Source: Isoptericola sediminis
Lineage (GTDB): Bacteria; Actinomycetota; Actinomycetes; Actinomycetales; Cellulomonadaceae
Reading direction: 5' to 3'
DNA length: 64,000 nt
Assembly: GCF_013085345.1 (NCBI RefSeq)
Contig: NZ_JABFAJ010000017.1
Span: forward strand, 43,301 to 107,300
Below, piece after piece: positions 1 to 7,960 of this stretch. Both the position numbers and the translations under genes were made by a program. The stretch's first letter is position 1. Every line of letters begins with the position of its first letter. A model generated the notes under the pieces. The model was not told where the DNA came from. It made no database searches and worked only from the letters and a program-made list of their open reading frames with translations.

Positions 1-1
1 G

Positions 2-1015
2 CTGGGCGGTTCGGGGCTCTCCCTGCGCGAGCTGTGCCACGAGCAGTCCCGGCTGGCCGGGGCGGCACCGGCCACGGCGCTGGCCGTCAACATGCACCAC
101 GTGTGGACGGGCGTCGCCCGCTACCTGCACGAGCGGGGCGACGACACGCTCGACTGGCTCCTCGCCGAGGCGGCGGCCGGGGAGGTCTTCGGGTTCGGGT
201 ACTCCGAGGCCGGCAACGACCTCGTGCTGCTGGGGTCGCGCACCGAGGCCCGGCCCGACGGCGAGGGTGGCTACACCTTCCACGGCCGCAAGATCTTCAC
301 GTCGAACTCCCCGGGGTGGACCCGGCTGGGCGTCATGGGGCTGGACAGCACGACCGACCCGGACGACCCGCGCATCGTGCACGCCTTCATCACGCGCGAC
401 GGCGGCGGGTTCGAGATCCTCGACGACTGGGACACGATCGGCATGCGGGCGTCGCAGTCGTGCACCACGGTGCTCGACGGTGCGCACGCCCCCGCCGAAC
501 GGGTCATGCGTCGGATCGCGCCGGGTCCGAGCCTGGACCCCTACGTGCTGGGGATCTTCACCAGCTTCGAGATCCTGCTCGCCGCCGTGTACGCGGGCAT
601 CGCCGACCGCGCGCTCGAGCTGGCGGTGTCCACGGTGGAGCGGCGCACCTCGATGAAGACCGGCAAGGCGTACTCCCAGGACCCGGACATCCGCCGGCGC
701 ATCGCCGCCGCGGCGCTGGCCCAGGACGGGATCTGGCCCCAGATCGACCAGATCGCCGGCGGGATCGACGCCCTCGAGGACCGCGGAGCCGGGTGGTTCC
801 GCGCGACGTCCGGCCTGAAGATCCGCGCGACCGAGACCGCCTGCGACGTGGTCGACGAGGCCATCCGCTGCTCGGGCGGCTCGACGTACTTCCACCGCTC
901 GGAGCTGGGGCGCCTCTACCGGGACGTGCTGGCGGGCATCTTCCAGCCCAGCGACGACGAGTCGGCGCACGCCCAGGTGGCCCAGTCGCTGCTCGGTCCG
1001 CTCCGGCAGGACTGA
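2..1015 (+). CDS. acyl-CoA dehydrogenase family protein, 5' end cut by window edge
   Basis: The reading frame is open from the first bases of the window, so the gene begins upstream and the in-frame ATG at 92 is internal. The visible 338 residues cover the end of the N-terminal helical domain, the central beta domain (around the GRKIFTSNSPG stretch, typical of the flavin/substrate pocket) and the C-terminal four-helix domain. Family members are FAD flavoproteins that oxidise acyl-CoA or related substrates. The substrate cannot be read from the sequence. A GC-rich hairpin lies just after the stop. A convergent TetR gene follows, but that repressor more likely serves the divergent gene on its other side. 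Confidence 0.85.
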   Translation: MGGSGLSLRELCHEQSRLAGAAPATALAVNMHHVWTGVARYLHERGDDTLDWLLAEAAAGEVFGFGYSEAGNDLVLLGSRTEARPDGEGGYTFHGRKIFTSNSPGWTRLGVMGLDSTTDPDDPRIVHAFITRDGGGFEILDDWDTIGMRASQSCTTVLDGAHAPAERVMRRIAPGPSLDPYVLGIFTSFEILLAAVYAGIADRALELAVSTVERRTSMKTGKAYSQDPDIRRRIAAAALAQDGIWPQIDQIAGGIDALEDRGAGWFRATSGLKIRATETACDVVDEAIRCSGGSTYFHRSELGRLYRDVLAGIFQPSDDESAHAQVAQSLLGPLRQD

Positions 1016-1030
1016 GTCCGGGCCGGCGGC

Positions 1031-1063
1031 CCCGCCGCGACGGTCAGACGCCGTCGCGGCGGG
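1031..1063 (+). terminator. hairpin between convergent genes
   Basis: Perfect 13-bp arms (CCCGCCGCGACGG and its complement) enclose a 7-nt loop, 15 nt after the acyl-CoA dehydrogenase stop. The structure also spans the last codons of the convergent TetR gene. There is no T-tract, as is usual for this GC content. Confidence 0.55.
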
Positions 1064-1718
1064 CCCGCTCGATCCCGTCGAGGAGCAGGCCGAGCGTGAA
1101 CTCGAACTCGGTCTGGCTGTCGCACCAGCCGAGGGTCGGGTCGGCCGGGTCGTGCAGCTCGGCGGCGACCATCGCCGTGAGATGGGGCAGGGACTCGGCC
1201 ATGGCCGCCAGTTCTTCCTCGGCGACGTCGTCGTCGCCGGCCTGGGGGTCGAACACCTCGGGGGTGAACCCCAGCACCATGCCGCCCAGGGCGTGCATCG
1301 CGCGGTGCGCCAGCCGGTAGGAGCACCCGCCGCGCACCATCGCGCCGAGCGCCTCGTCGTAGAGCTGATAGACCCCTGGCCGGAGGTTCGGTCGTGACCC
1401 GAGCAGCCGGGGCAGCCACGGGTGGCGCACCACGACGTCGCGCGCGACGAGGCAGCGCGACCTCACGTCCGCCACCCAGTCGTCCCCGGGATCCTCCCGC
1501 TCGGCCAGCCCGGCATGGATCTGGGCGGCCACGACGTCGACCAGGCCGTCGAGCAGCTCGTCCTTCTTGCCGGGCAGGTAGTGGTACAGGGACATCGCCT
1601 CGACGCCGAGCCGCGTCGCCACGCCCCGCATGGTCACCGCGGCGAGACCGTCCGCGTCCGCGAGCGCGACCCCGGCACCGAGCACGCGGTCGCGGCTCAA
1701 CGGTCCGTCGGAACCCAT
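1044..1718 (-). CDS. TetR/AcrR family transcriptional regulator with TetR-type C-terminal domain
   Basis: This 224-aa protein has an N-terminal helix-turn-helix at about residues 25-55 (VTMRGVATRLGVEAMSLYHY), followed by an all-helical ligand-binding domain of the tetracycline-repressor C-terminal type. It is transcribed away from the DUF4386 membrane gene at 1811. The 90-bp gap between them contains two palindromes spaced 18 bp apart that are good candidates for its operator. The simplest model is a repressor of itself and of the divergent membrane protein. The inducer is unknown. Confidence 0.85.
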   Translation of the reverse strand: MGSDGPLSRDRVLGAGVALADADGLAAVTMRGVATRLGVEAMSLYHYLPGKKDELLDGLVDVVAAQIHAGLAEREDPGDDWVADVRSRCLVARDVVVRHPWLPRLLGSRPNLRPGVYQLYDEALGAMVRGGCSYRLAHRAMHALGGMVLGFTPEVFDPQAGDDDVAEEELAAMAESLPHLTAMVAAELHDPADPTLGWCDSQTEFEFTLGLLLDGIERARRDGV

Positions 1719-1744
1719 CTGCGTCCCCCTCTTCCCTCACTCGA

Positions 1745-1777
1745 CCTTACGCCGTATGGTTGCCTTACGCCGTAAGG
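1745..1777. promoter_or_regulatory. tandem palindromic operators for the TetR regulator
   Basis: Two copies of CCTTACGCCGTAAGG lie at 1745-1759 (one mismatch, CCTTACGCCGTATGG) and 1763-1777 (perfect, 7-bp arms). Their starts are 18 bp apart. They sit between the divergent start codons at 1718 and 1811, where a TetR dimer pair would be expected to bind. Confidence 0.75.
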
Positions 1778-1810
1778 ACGCGGCCCTCCGCCTCTCGGAA
1801 GGAACCCATC

Positions 1811-2503
1811 ATGGACCAGCGCATCTCCCGGCCGGTCGCCCGCACCACCGGACTGCTCTACCTCGCCCTCGGGATCACCGGCATGGCGGGCTTCCTGCTC
1901 GTGCGCCCGCTGGTCTTCGACCCGACCGACGCCGCGACCACCGCGACCCTGCTCGTCGAGCACGAGCTCCTGGCGCGCATCGGGATCGCTCTCGAGCTCG
2001 CCCTGGTGGTCAGCCAGGCGCTCGCCGCCCTCTGGTTCGTCCGGCTCTTCCGCCCGGTCGAACCCTTCGCCGCGGCCGCGGTCGGCGTGCTGGGCATGAT
2101 GAACGCCGTCGCGATCCTCGGCAGCACGGCCGCTCTCGGCACGGCCCTGGGCACCGCGCTCGCCGGGGACCCCGCCGGACCGCAGCAGATGTTCCTGCTC
2201 TCGGAGAACCTGTGGCTCGCCGGTGCGGCGTTCTTCGGACTCTGGCTGATCCCGATGGGTCGTCTCGTGCTGCTCTCCGGCCTGCCCCGCGCGCTCGGCT
2301 GGTTCCTGCTCGTCGGGGGTGTCGGCTACCTGCTGCAGTCCTTCCTGCTCGTCCTCGCCCCCGACGCCGGCCTGGTCGCCGACGTCCTCGTGCTGCCCGC
2401 CACCGTCGGCGAGCTGTGGATGATCGGCCTGCTGCTCTGGATCGGGTTCCGGCGCGACCGCTCGCGCACCGACGTCGCCGAGGAACCGGCCCTGCGTCCC
2501 TGA
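1811..2503 (+). CDS. DUF4386-type membrane protein
   Basis: This 230-aa protein has about six hydrophobic segments, an N-terminal GLLYLALGITG segment, and an arrangement matching the DUF4386 family of bacterial integral membrane proteins, whose biochemical role is not established. The start follows a GGAAGGAACC ribosome-binding stretch. Two operator palindromes just upstream and a divergent TetR gene suggest it is the regulated target, as is common for small membrane proteins or transporters paired with TetR repressors. No transport motif is recognisable. Confidence 0.7.
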   Translation: MDQRISRPVARTTGLLYLALGITGMAGFLLVRPLVFDPTDAATTATLLVEHELLARIGIALELALVVSQALAALWFVRLFRPVEPFAAAAVGVLGMMNAVAILGSTAALGTALGTALAGDPAGPQQMFLLSENLWLAGAAFFGLWLIPMGRLVLLSGLPRALGWFLLVGGVGYLLQSFLLVLAPDAGLVADVLVLPATVGELWMIGLLLWIGFRRDRSRTDVAEEPALRP

Positions 2504-2526
2504 CGAGGACCGTAGGCTGGGCTGCC

Positions 2527-3681
2527 ATGACGCCCGACCCGCACGCCCACGCCGTCCCGAGCCTCGCACCCGCCACCGTCGCCGTGACGGCCGGCCGCCC
2601 GTCCCGCGTGCAGGGCGGCCCGGTCAACCCGCCGGTCGTGCTGTCCTCGACCTACGTCTCGCGCGGCATCCCGGGCGACGAACCGCTCTACGCCCGCGGT
2701 GGCACCGAGACCTGGGAGTCGTTCGAGCAGGCCCTCGCCGCCCTCGAGGGCGGCGAGCACGGCATCGTCCTGGGGTCAGGCATGGCCGCCATCGCCGCCG
2801 CGATCGGGGACCTGCCCCCGGGCAGCACCGTCGTGGTGCCACGGCACGCCTACCAGGTCACGCTGGGCTACCTCGACGACCGTGCCGCCCGGTACGACGT
2901 CGAGGTCCGCCGCGTCGACGTCGCGGACACCGAGGCCGTGGTGGCGGCCCTCGACGGCGCGGACCTCCTCGTGGTCGAGTCGCCCACGAACCCGATGCTG
3001 GAGATCGCCGACCTGCCCGCCCTCCTGGCCGCCGCCCGCGACCGGGGCGTGCGGTCCGTGGTCGACAACACCTTCGCCACCCCGCTGGGACAGCAGCCGC
3101 TCGCCCTCGGGGCCGACGTCGTCGTGCACTCGGTGACGAAGTACCTGTCCGGGCACACCGACATCGTCCTGGGCGCGGTGGTGACGAACGACGACCGGAT
3201 CGCCGCCGACGTGCGCTCCTACCGGACCCTGCACGGGGCGATCGCCGGGCCGATGGAGGTCTTCCTGGCGCTGCGCGGGCTGCGCACCCTGCACCTGCGC
3301 GTCGAACGGGCCGCGGCCAACGCCGTCGAGCTCGCCCGCCGCCTGCACGACCACCCGGCCGTGGCCGAGGTGCGTCACCCCTCGCTGCCCGACGACCCGG
3401 GGCACGGACGGGCCGCGGCACAGATGGCGCACTTCGGCGCCGTGGTCGGGGTGCGCCCGGTCGGCGGCCGGGGCGCCGCGGACGCGCTGGTCGACGCCGT
3501 GCGGCTGTGGGTTCCCGCCACCTCCCTGGGTGGCGTCGAGTCGCTGCTGGAACGGCGTCGTCGCCTGGCGACCGAGTCGCCCACGGTGCCGGAGGACCTC
3601 GTGCGGCTCTCCGTCGGCGTCGAGGACGTCGAGGACCTCTGGGCGGACCTCGCGCAGGCCCTGGAGCGGGCGACCGCCTGA
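2527..3681 (+). CDS. Cys/Met metabolism PLP-dependent enzyme (cystathionine gamma-synthase/lyase family)
   Basis: This 384-aa fold-type I PLP enzyme matches the trans-sulfuration family: an N-terminal substrate-loop region ([11 protein letters not shown]), a glycine-rich SGMAAIAAA phosphate-binding turn, VDNTFATP with the cofactor-binding Asp, and SVTKYLSGH carrying the Schiff-base lysine. Members act on cystathionine, O-acyl-homoserine or methionine, and the sequence alone does not separate synthase from lyase. The frame is open well upstream, but ATG 2527 is chosen because TAGGCT ends 8 nt before it, a leaderless-type promoter, and because family homology starts there. It stands alone, without other sulfur genes next to it. 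Confidence 0.85.
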   Translation: MTPDPHAHAVPSLAPATVAVTAGRPSRVQGGPVNPPVVLSSTYVSRGIPGDEPLYARGGTETWESFEQALAALEGGEHGIVLGSGMAAIAAAIGDLPPGSTVVVPRHAYQVTLGYLDDRAARYDVEVRRVDVADTEAVVAALDGADLLVVESPTNPMLEIADLPALLAAARDRGVRSVVDNTFATPLGQQPLALGADVVVHSVTKYLSGHTDIVLGAVVTNDDRIAADVRSYRTLHGAIAGPMEVFLALRGLRTLHLRVERAAANAVELARRLHDHPAVAEVRHPSLPDDPGHGRAAAQMAHFGAVVGVRPVGGRGAADALVDAVRLWVPATSLGGVESLLERRRRLATESPTVPEDLVRLSVGVEDVEDLWADLAQALERATA

Positions 3682-3769
3682 GCTGCCGACGCGCCACGTC
3701 CCTGCGCGGTGCCGGGAACCGCCGGCGGGCCTAGGCTCGTCGGAGGGACCCGTCCACCAGGGAGGCACC

Positions 3770-4462
3770 GTGCACCCTTCATCGCACCGCCGCCGGGCTG
3801 CGGGGACCTGTGCCCTCCTGGCCCTCGGTGCCCTGCTGGCCGCCTGCGGCGACGGCGAGGGGACGTCGGGCTACGGCGGCGGCGTGTCGACGGCGGACGC
3901 CTCGCCGACGACCACCGCCGCGACGCCCACGGCGTCGGCCACCGACGACGCCGGCACCGCGGCGCCCACGGACACCCCCGACGAACCGTCACCCGACGCG
4001 GCGAGCGCGACGGAACCCGTCACGCCGTTCGCGGGCGGGACCGCCCTGGACGAGGGCGAGCCGAGCGCCGACGCGATGCTGACCGTCACCGGAATCCGCG
4101 TCGGCGCGCACGAGGAGTACGACCGTGTCGTGTTCGACCTGGACGGCACCGGCACCCCCGGCTACCGCGTCCAGTACGTCGAGGAGGCCGTCGAGCCGGG
4201 CAGCGGCGAGACGGTCGACGTCGCCGGTGACGCCGTGCTGCAGGTGGAGATCACCGGGTCGGCGATGCCGACGGACTCGGGCGTGACCGAGTACGGCGGC
4301 GACCCGGTCGCCGGTCCGGGCGGGTCGATCGAGCAGGTCGTCTACCGCTTCGTCTTCGAGGGCACCACGACGGCGTTCGTCGGGGTCGACGGCGAACCGC
4401 GCCCGTTCCAGGCGTTCACCCTGGAGGACCCGGTGCGCCTGGTGGTCGACGTCGGGAACTGA
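3770..4462 (+). CDS. secreted lipoprotein with AMIN-like domain
   Basis: This 230-aa protein starts at GTG 3770 behind AGGGAGG. It has a lipoprotein signal peptide with lipobox LLAAC (Cys about residue 26), then about 60 residues of Thr/Ala/Pro/Asp-rich linker. A C-terminal beta-rich domain follows from about residue 105 (VTGIRVGAHEEYDRVVFDL to the end), resembling the AMIN-like domain of actinobacterial lipoproteins. It should be anchored on the outer face of the membrane with the linker spanning the cell wall. AMIN-related domains bind cell-wall polymers. The exact ligand here is unknown. Confidence 0.75.
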   Translation: MHPSSHRRRAAGTCALLALGALLAACGDGEGTSGYGGGVSTADASPTTTAATPTASATDDAGTAAPTDTPDEPSPDAASATEPVTPFAGGTALDEGEPSADAMLTVTGIRVGAHEEYDRVVFDLDGTGTPGYRVQYVEEAVEPGSGETVDVAGDAVLQVEITGSAMPTDSGVTEYGGDPVAGPGGSIEQVVYRFVFEGTTTAFVGVDGEPRPFQAFTLEDPVRLVVDVGN

Positions 4463-4468
4463 GCGTCG

Positions 4469-4486
4469 GGCCGGCCGCTGCCGGCC
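4469..4486. terminator. short GC hairpin between convergent genes
   Basis: Arms GGCCGGC and GCCGGCC enclose a 4-nt loop, between the lipoprotein stop (4462) and the gpsA stop (4493). The stem is short and has no T-tract, so this is tentative. Confidence 0.35.
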
Positions 4487-4492
4487 GGCCGC

Positions 4493-5503
4493 TCAGTCGG
4501 CGATGCTCTCGGACTTCTGCGGGCGAGACAGCAGCGCGCGCGCCATCTCGTCCACCGAGAGCCCCTCGTGCAGCACGGCCACGACACCGGCCGTGATGGG
4601 CATGTCGACACCGTGCTGCTGGGCCAGCTCGAGGACGGAGCGGGAGGACTTCACGCCCTCCGCCGTCGTGCCGGTGGCCTCCAGCGCCTCCTCCAGGCTC
4701 ATGCCCTGGCCGACGTACTTGCCCAGCGAGTGGTTGCGCGACAGCGGCGAGGCGCAGGTGGCGACGAGGTCGCCCATGCCCGCCAGGCCGGCGAACGTCT
4801 CCTGCTCGGCGCCCAGAGCCCGCCCCAGGCGGGTGATCTCGACGAGCCCCCGGGTGATGACGGTCGCCGTCGTGTTCCAGCCGAACCCGCTGCCCTGTGC
4901 CATGCCGACGGCCAGCGCGATGATGTTCTTCACCGCGCCGCACAGCTCGACACCGACGACGTCGGAGTTGGTGTAGGGCCGGAAGTAGGAGTTCGAGCAG
5001 GCCTCGGCCACGACCCGCGCGTTCTCGGCGTCGGAGCACGCCACCACCGTCGCCGTGGGCTGCCGGGCGGCGATCTCCTTGGCCAGGTTGGGCCCGGACA
5101 CGACGGCCACGCGCTCGTCCGGGACGTCGAGGGCCTCGGCCACGACCTGGCTCATGCGCTTGTCGGTGCTGAGCTCGACGCCCTTCATCAGGGAGACGAC
5201 GATCGCGTCGGGCTCGAGGTGCTCGCGCAGCGGCTCCAGGGTGCGTCGGGCCACCTGGGAGGGGATGGCGACGACGACGATCCTCGCCCCGGCGAGCGCG
5301 GCGGCGGCGTCGGTCGTGGCGGCCATCGCCGGGAGCTCGACGTCGGGCAGGTACTTGCTGTTGCGTCGCTCCTCGGCCACCTGGCGGACCAGGGCCTCGT
5401 CCCGGCCCCACAGGGTGACGTCGCAGCCGGCGTCGGCCATGACCATCGCGAACGTGGTGCCCCAGGAGCCGGAGCCCAGGACCGCTGTCGTCGGGCCCCT
5501 CAC
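4493..5503 (-). CDS. gpsA: NAD(P)-dependent glycerol-3-phosphate dehydrogenase
   Basis: This cytosolic enzyme reduces dihydroxyacetone phosphate to sn-glycerol-3-phosphate, the backbone of phospholipids. The 336-aa protein shows the N-terminal dinucleotide-binding GSGSWGTTFA motif, the VSGPNLAKEIA stretch with its conserved Lys, and GAVKNIIALAVGMAQG with the catalytic Lys. Length is normal for the family. Its ATG overlaps the stop of plsC by 4 bases (ATGA), so the two are translationally coupled. This makes metabolic sense because PlsC works later in the same phospholipid pathway. Confidence 0.96.
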   Translation of the reverse strand: MRGPTTAVLGSGSWGTTFAMVMADAGCDVTLWGRDEALVRQVAEERRNSKYLPDVELPAMAATTDAAAALAGARIVVVAIPSQVARRTLEPLREHLEPDAIVVSLMKGVELSTDKRMSQVVAEALDVPDERVAVVSGPNLAKEIAARQPTATVVACSDAENARVVAEACSNSYFRPYTNSDVVGVELCGAVKNIIALAVGMAQGSGFGWNTTATVITRGLVEITRLGRALGAEQETFAGLAGMGDLVATCASPLSRNHSLGKYVGQGMSLEEALEATGTTAEGVKSSRSVLELAQQHGVDMPITAGVVAVLHEGLSVDEMARALLSRPQKSESIAD

Positions 5504-6255
5504 GGGCGCTCCACCGGCGGGTAGTGCATCTGTCTCACCTCGTAGTCAGGGTGCTTGCGCAGGTCGAACCGTCGCGCCGGCGGCTCCTCGCCCCGGAGCG
5601 TGGCGAGCTGGGCGGTGATGGCGTCCATCACGCGGTCCATCGCCTCGCGCAGGGTGGCGGAGTCGAGCGGTCGGTCGTACAGGTCGCTCAGGTCGACCGG
5701 CGGGCCCGCCGTGACCTGGACCCGCTTGCGCGGGAAGAGCCGCGGCAGCTTGCCGTAGCGGGGCAGGATGTCCGTCGCGCCCCACTGCGCCACGGGGACG
5801 ACCGGCAGCTTCGACGCCAGCGCGATCCGGGCCAGACCCGTCTTCGGCTCCATCGGCCACAGGTCGGGGTCGCGCGTCAGCGTCCCCTCCGGGAACACCG
5901 CCACGCAGGCGCCCTCCCCGAGCTCGCGACCCGCGCGCTCCAGCGAGGCGGCGGCCGCCTGGCTGCCCCGGTCGACGGGGATCATGTTCGTCGCACGCAG
6001 CGCACCCCCGACGACCGGCACGTCGAACAGCCCGCGCTTGGCCAGCACGCGCGGCTCGACACCCTGGTCGAACAGGTAGTGCACGAACGTCAGGGCGTCG
6101 AGCTCGGTCGCATGGTTGGCGGCCGCGATGAATCCGCCGTCCGTGGGGAGGTTCTCGCTGCCGCTCCACTCGTAGCGGCACATCGAGAACAGCACGGGCC
6201 GGACGATCTTCGCGATGACGCGGTAGAGCCGCGACTCAGGTCTGGCGATGGGCAC
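5500..6255 (-). CDS. plsC: 1-acyl-sn-glycerol-3-phosphate acyltransferase (PlsC-like)
   Basis: This 251-aa membrane-associated acyltransferase transfers an acyl chain to lysophosphatidate to give phosphatidate. The catalytic HX4D motif is seen as NHATELD (His48, Asp53), and the glycerol-phosphate-binding FPEGT motif lies about 75 residues later. The N-terminus carries a hydrophobic stretch (IAKIVRPVLFSM). The GTG start at 6255 lies 7 nt after TAGGCT (6263-6268), so translation is probably leaderless. It overlaps gpsA by 4 bases. Some actinobacterial paralogues acylate other lipids, so substrate specificity is inferred. Confidence 0.88.
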   Translation of the reverse strand: MPIARPESRLYRVIAKIVRPVLFSMCRYEWSGSENLPTDGGFIAAANHATELDALTFVHYLFDQGVEPRVLAKRGLFDVPVVGGALRATNMIPVDRGSQAAAASLERAGRELGEGACVAVFPEGTLTRDPDLWPMEPKTGLARIALASKLPVVPVAQWGATDILPRYGKLPRLFPRKRVQVTAGPPVDLSDLYDRPLDSATLREAMDRVMDAITAQLATLRGEEPPARRFDLRKHPDYEVRQMHYPPVERP

Positions 6256-6285
6256 GGCCGGAAGCCTACCTGCCGACCGCAGGCG

Positions 6286-7602
6286 TCAGCCCCGGGCGAC
6301 GTCGGCGCCCAGCGCCGCCAGCTTGTCCTGGAAGGACTCGTACCCGCGGTCGATGAGGCTGATGCCGCGCACCGTCGAGGTGCCCTTGGCCGCCAGCGCC
6401 GCGATGAGGTGGGAGAACCCGCCGCGCAGGTCCGGCACCTCGATGTCGGCCGCCTCGAGGGGGGTCGGCCCGGACACCACGGCGGAGTGCTGGAAGTTGC
6501 GGCGGCCGAAACGGCAGGCCGCGCCGCCGAGGCACTCCTTGTAGACCTGGATCGTGGCGCCCATCTGGCGCAGCGCCTCGGTGAACCCGAACCGGTTCTC
6601 GTACACGGTCTCGTGCACGATCGACAGACCCGTGGCCTGCGTGAGCGCGACGACCAGCGGCTGCTGCCAGTCGGTCATGAAACCGGGGTGGACGTCCGTC
6701 TCGAGCACGATGGAGCGCAGCTCCCCGCCCGGGTGCCAGAACCGGATGCCGTCGTCCTGGACGTCGAACTGGCCGCCGACCTTGCGGTAGGTGTTGAGGA
6801 ACGTCATCATCTCGGGCTGGGTGGCGCCCTTGATGGTCACGTCACCGCCGGTCGCCAGCGCGGCCGAGGCCCAGGACGCGGCCTCGATGCGGTCGCCGAG
6901 GGCGTTGTGGACGTAGCCGTCGAGCCGGTCGACGCCCTCGATGCGGATCACCCGGTCGGTGTCGACCGAGATGATCGCGCCCATCTTCTGCAGCACCGCG
7001 ATGAGGTCCATGATCTCGGGCTCGATCGCCGCACCGGTCAGCTCGGTGATGCCCTCGGCCCGCACGGCCGTCAGCAGCAGCTGCTCGGTGGCCCCCACGG
7101 ACGGGTAGGGCAGCTCGATCCGGGTGCCCTGCAGGCGCCGCGGCGCACGCAGGTGGATGCCGTTGGGCCGCTTGTCGACGACGGCACCGAACTGGCGCAG
7201 GATGTCGAGGTGGTAGTTGATCGGCCGGTCGCCGATCCGGCAGCCGCCCAGGTCCGGGATGAAGGCCTCGCCGAGACGGTGCAGCAGGGGGCCGCAGAAC
7301 AGGATCGGGATGCGGCTGGACCCGGCGTGCGCGTCGATGTCCGCGACGTGCGCCGACTCGACGTTCGACGGGTCGAGGTCGAGGATGCCGGCCTCCGGGT
7401 CGTACTTGACGTTGACCCCGTGCAGCTCGAGCAGGCCGGAGACGACCGCGACGTCACGGATCTGCGGGACGTTGCGCAGCACGCTCGCCGACTCTCCCAG
7501 CAGGGAGGCCACCATCGCCTTGGACACGAAGTTCTTCGCTCCACGCACCTCGATGGTGCCCTGCAGCGGCGTGCCGCCGTTGACGTACAGCAGATCAGTC
7601 AT
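6286..7602 (-). CDS. murA: UDP-N-acetylglucosamine 1-carboxyvinyltransferase
   Basis: This enzyme catalyses the first committed step of peptidoglycan synthesis, transferring enolpyruvate from PEP to UDP-GlcNAc in the cytosol. The 438-aa protein shows the GAKN substrate-binding Lys-Asn (residues 22-24), the catalytic loop LGGCRIGDRP with Cys121 (the residue attacked by fosfomycin), and the GFMTDWQQP segment with the general-base Asp. The frame is open further upstream, but ATG 7602 (MTDLLYVNGG) matches the family start. It is a single gene, about 30 bp before plsC on the same strand. Confidence 0.95.
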   Translation of the reverse strand: MTDLLYVNGGTPLQGTIEVRGAKNFVSKAMVASLLGESASVLRNVPQIRDVAVVSGLLELHGVNVKYDPEAGILDLDPSNVESAHVADIDAHAGSSRIPILFCGPLLHRLGEAFIPDLGGCRIGDRPINYHLDILRQFGAVVDKRPNGIHLRAPRRLQGTRIELPYPSVGATEQLLLTAVRAEGITELTGAAIEPEIMDLIAVLQKMGAIISVDTDRVIRIEGVDRLDGYVHNALGDRIEAASWASAALATGGDVTIKGATQPEMMTFLNTYRKVGGQFDVQDDGIRFWHPGGELRSIVLETDVHPGFMTDWQQPLVVALTQATGLSIVHETVYENRFGFTEALRQMGATIQVYKECLGGAACRFGRRNFQHSAVVSGPTPLEAADIEVPDLRGGFSHLIAALAAKGTSTVRGISLIDRGYESFQDKLAALGADVARG

Positions 7603-7687
7603 AGGTCGTCGTTCGTCCTGTCGTCGCGGAATCCGCAGCACGGTGGTGCTGCTCGTCGGTGCGGGCCCCCGGCTCGCAGTGGCGCGG

Positions 7688-7706
7688 TCGTGCGCAGCGC
7701 GCACGA
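7688..7706. other. small palindrome in the murA/flavoprotein divergent region
   Basis: TCGTGCGC and GCGCACGA (8-bp arms, 3-nt spacer) lie in the 358-bp gap between murA (start 7602) and the divergent flavoprotein (start 7961). It could be an operator or a leader hairpin of murA. Apart from the operator-like site near 7900, nothing else was recognised in this gap. Confidence 0.3.
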
Positions 7707-7894
7707 TCCTCCCCCCGGAGGCCCTCGGGTGCCAACACCCGGCACCGCCACAGTATTCACGTTCACCACACCTTCACTCCGCGGGCGCGGACTCGCGCGG
7801 GGGCACGGCACGGTTGGCCGGATCGTGATGCGGAGCAGGCCGGATCGTGACCCGGACGCACCCTTCTGACACGCGGGTGAAGTCCGTCACAAAC

Positions 7895-7912
7895 ATATAC
7901 CCCCCAGGGTGT
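7895..7912. promoter_or_regulatory. CsoR/CstR-like operator upstream of the flavoprotein
   Basis: ATATACCCCCCAGGGTGT matches the G/C-tract pseudo-palindrome (ATACCCC-n-GGGGTAT type) bound by CsoR-family copper and persulfide sensors. It lies about 50 nt before the start of a sulfide:quinone-reductase-like gene, and persulfide-sensing CstR-type repressors control such genes in other bacteria. No CsoR-family gene lies in the window, so a repressor would act from elsewhere. Confidence 0.55.
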
Positions 7913-7960
7913 GAGGAGTAGCCTGGGAACAACGGTAGGTCCGCGATGAAGGAGTCGATC

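Noticed and set aside
5524..7869. A 781-codon open frame opposite plsC and murA
   Set aside because: It runs through two recognisable genes and their intergenic region on the other strand, and its product is compositionally biased without motifs.
7946..7960. Upstream ATG as start of the SQR-like flavoprotein
   Set aside because: It would add MKESI, but the AAGGAG ribosome-binding site lies within those codons and serves ATG 7961.
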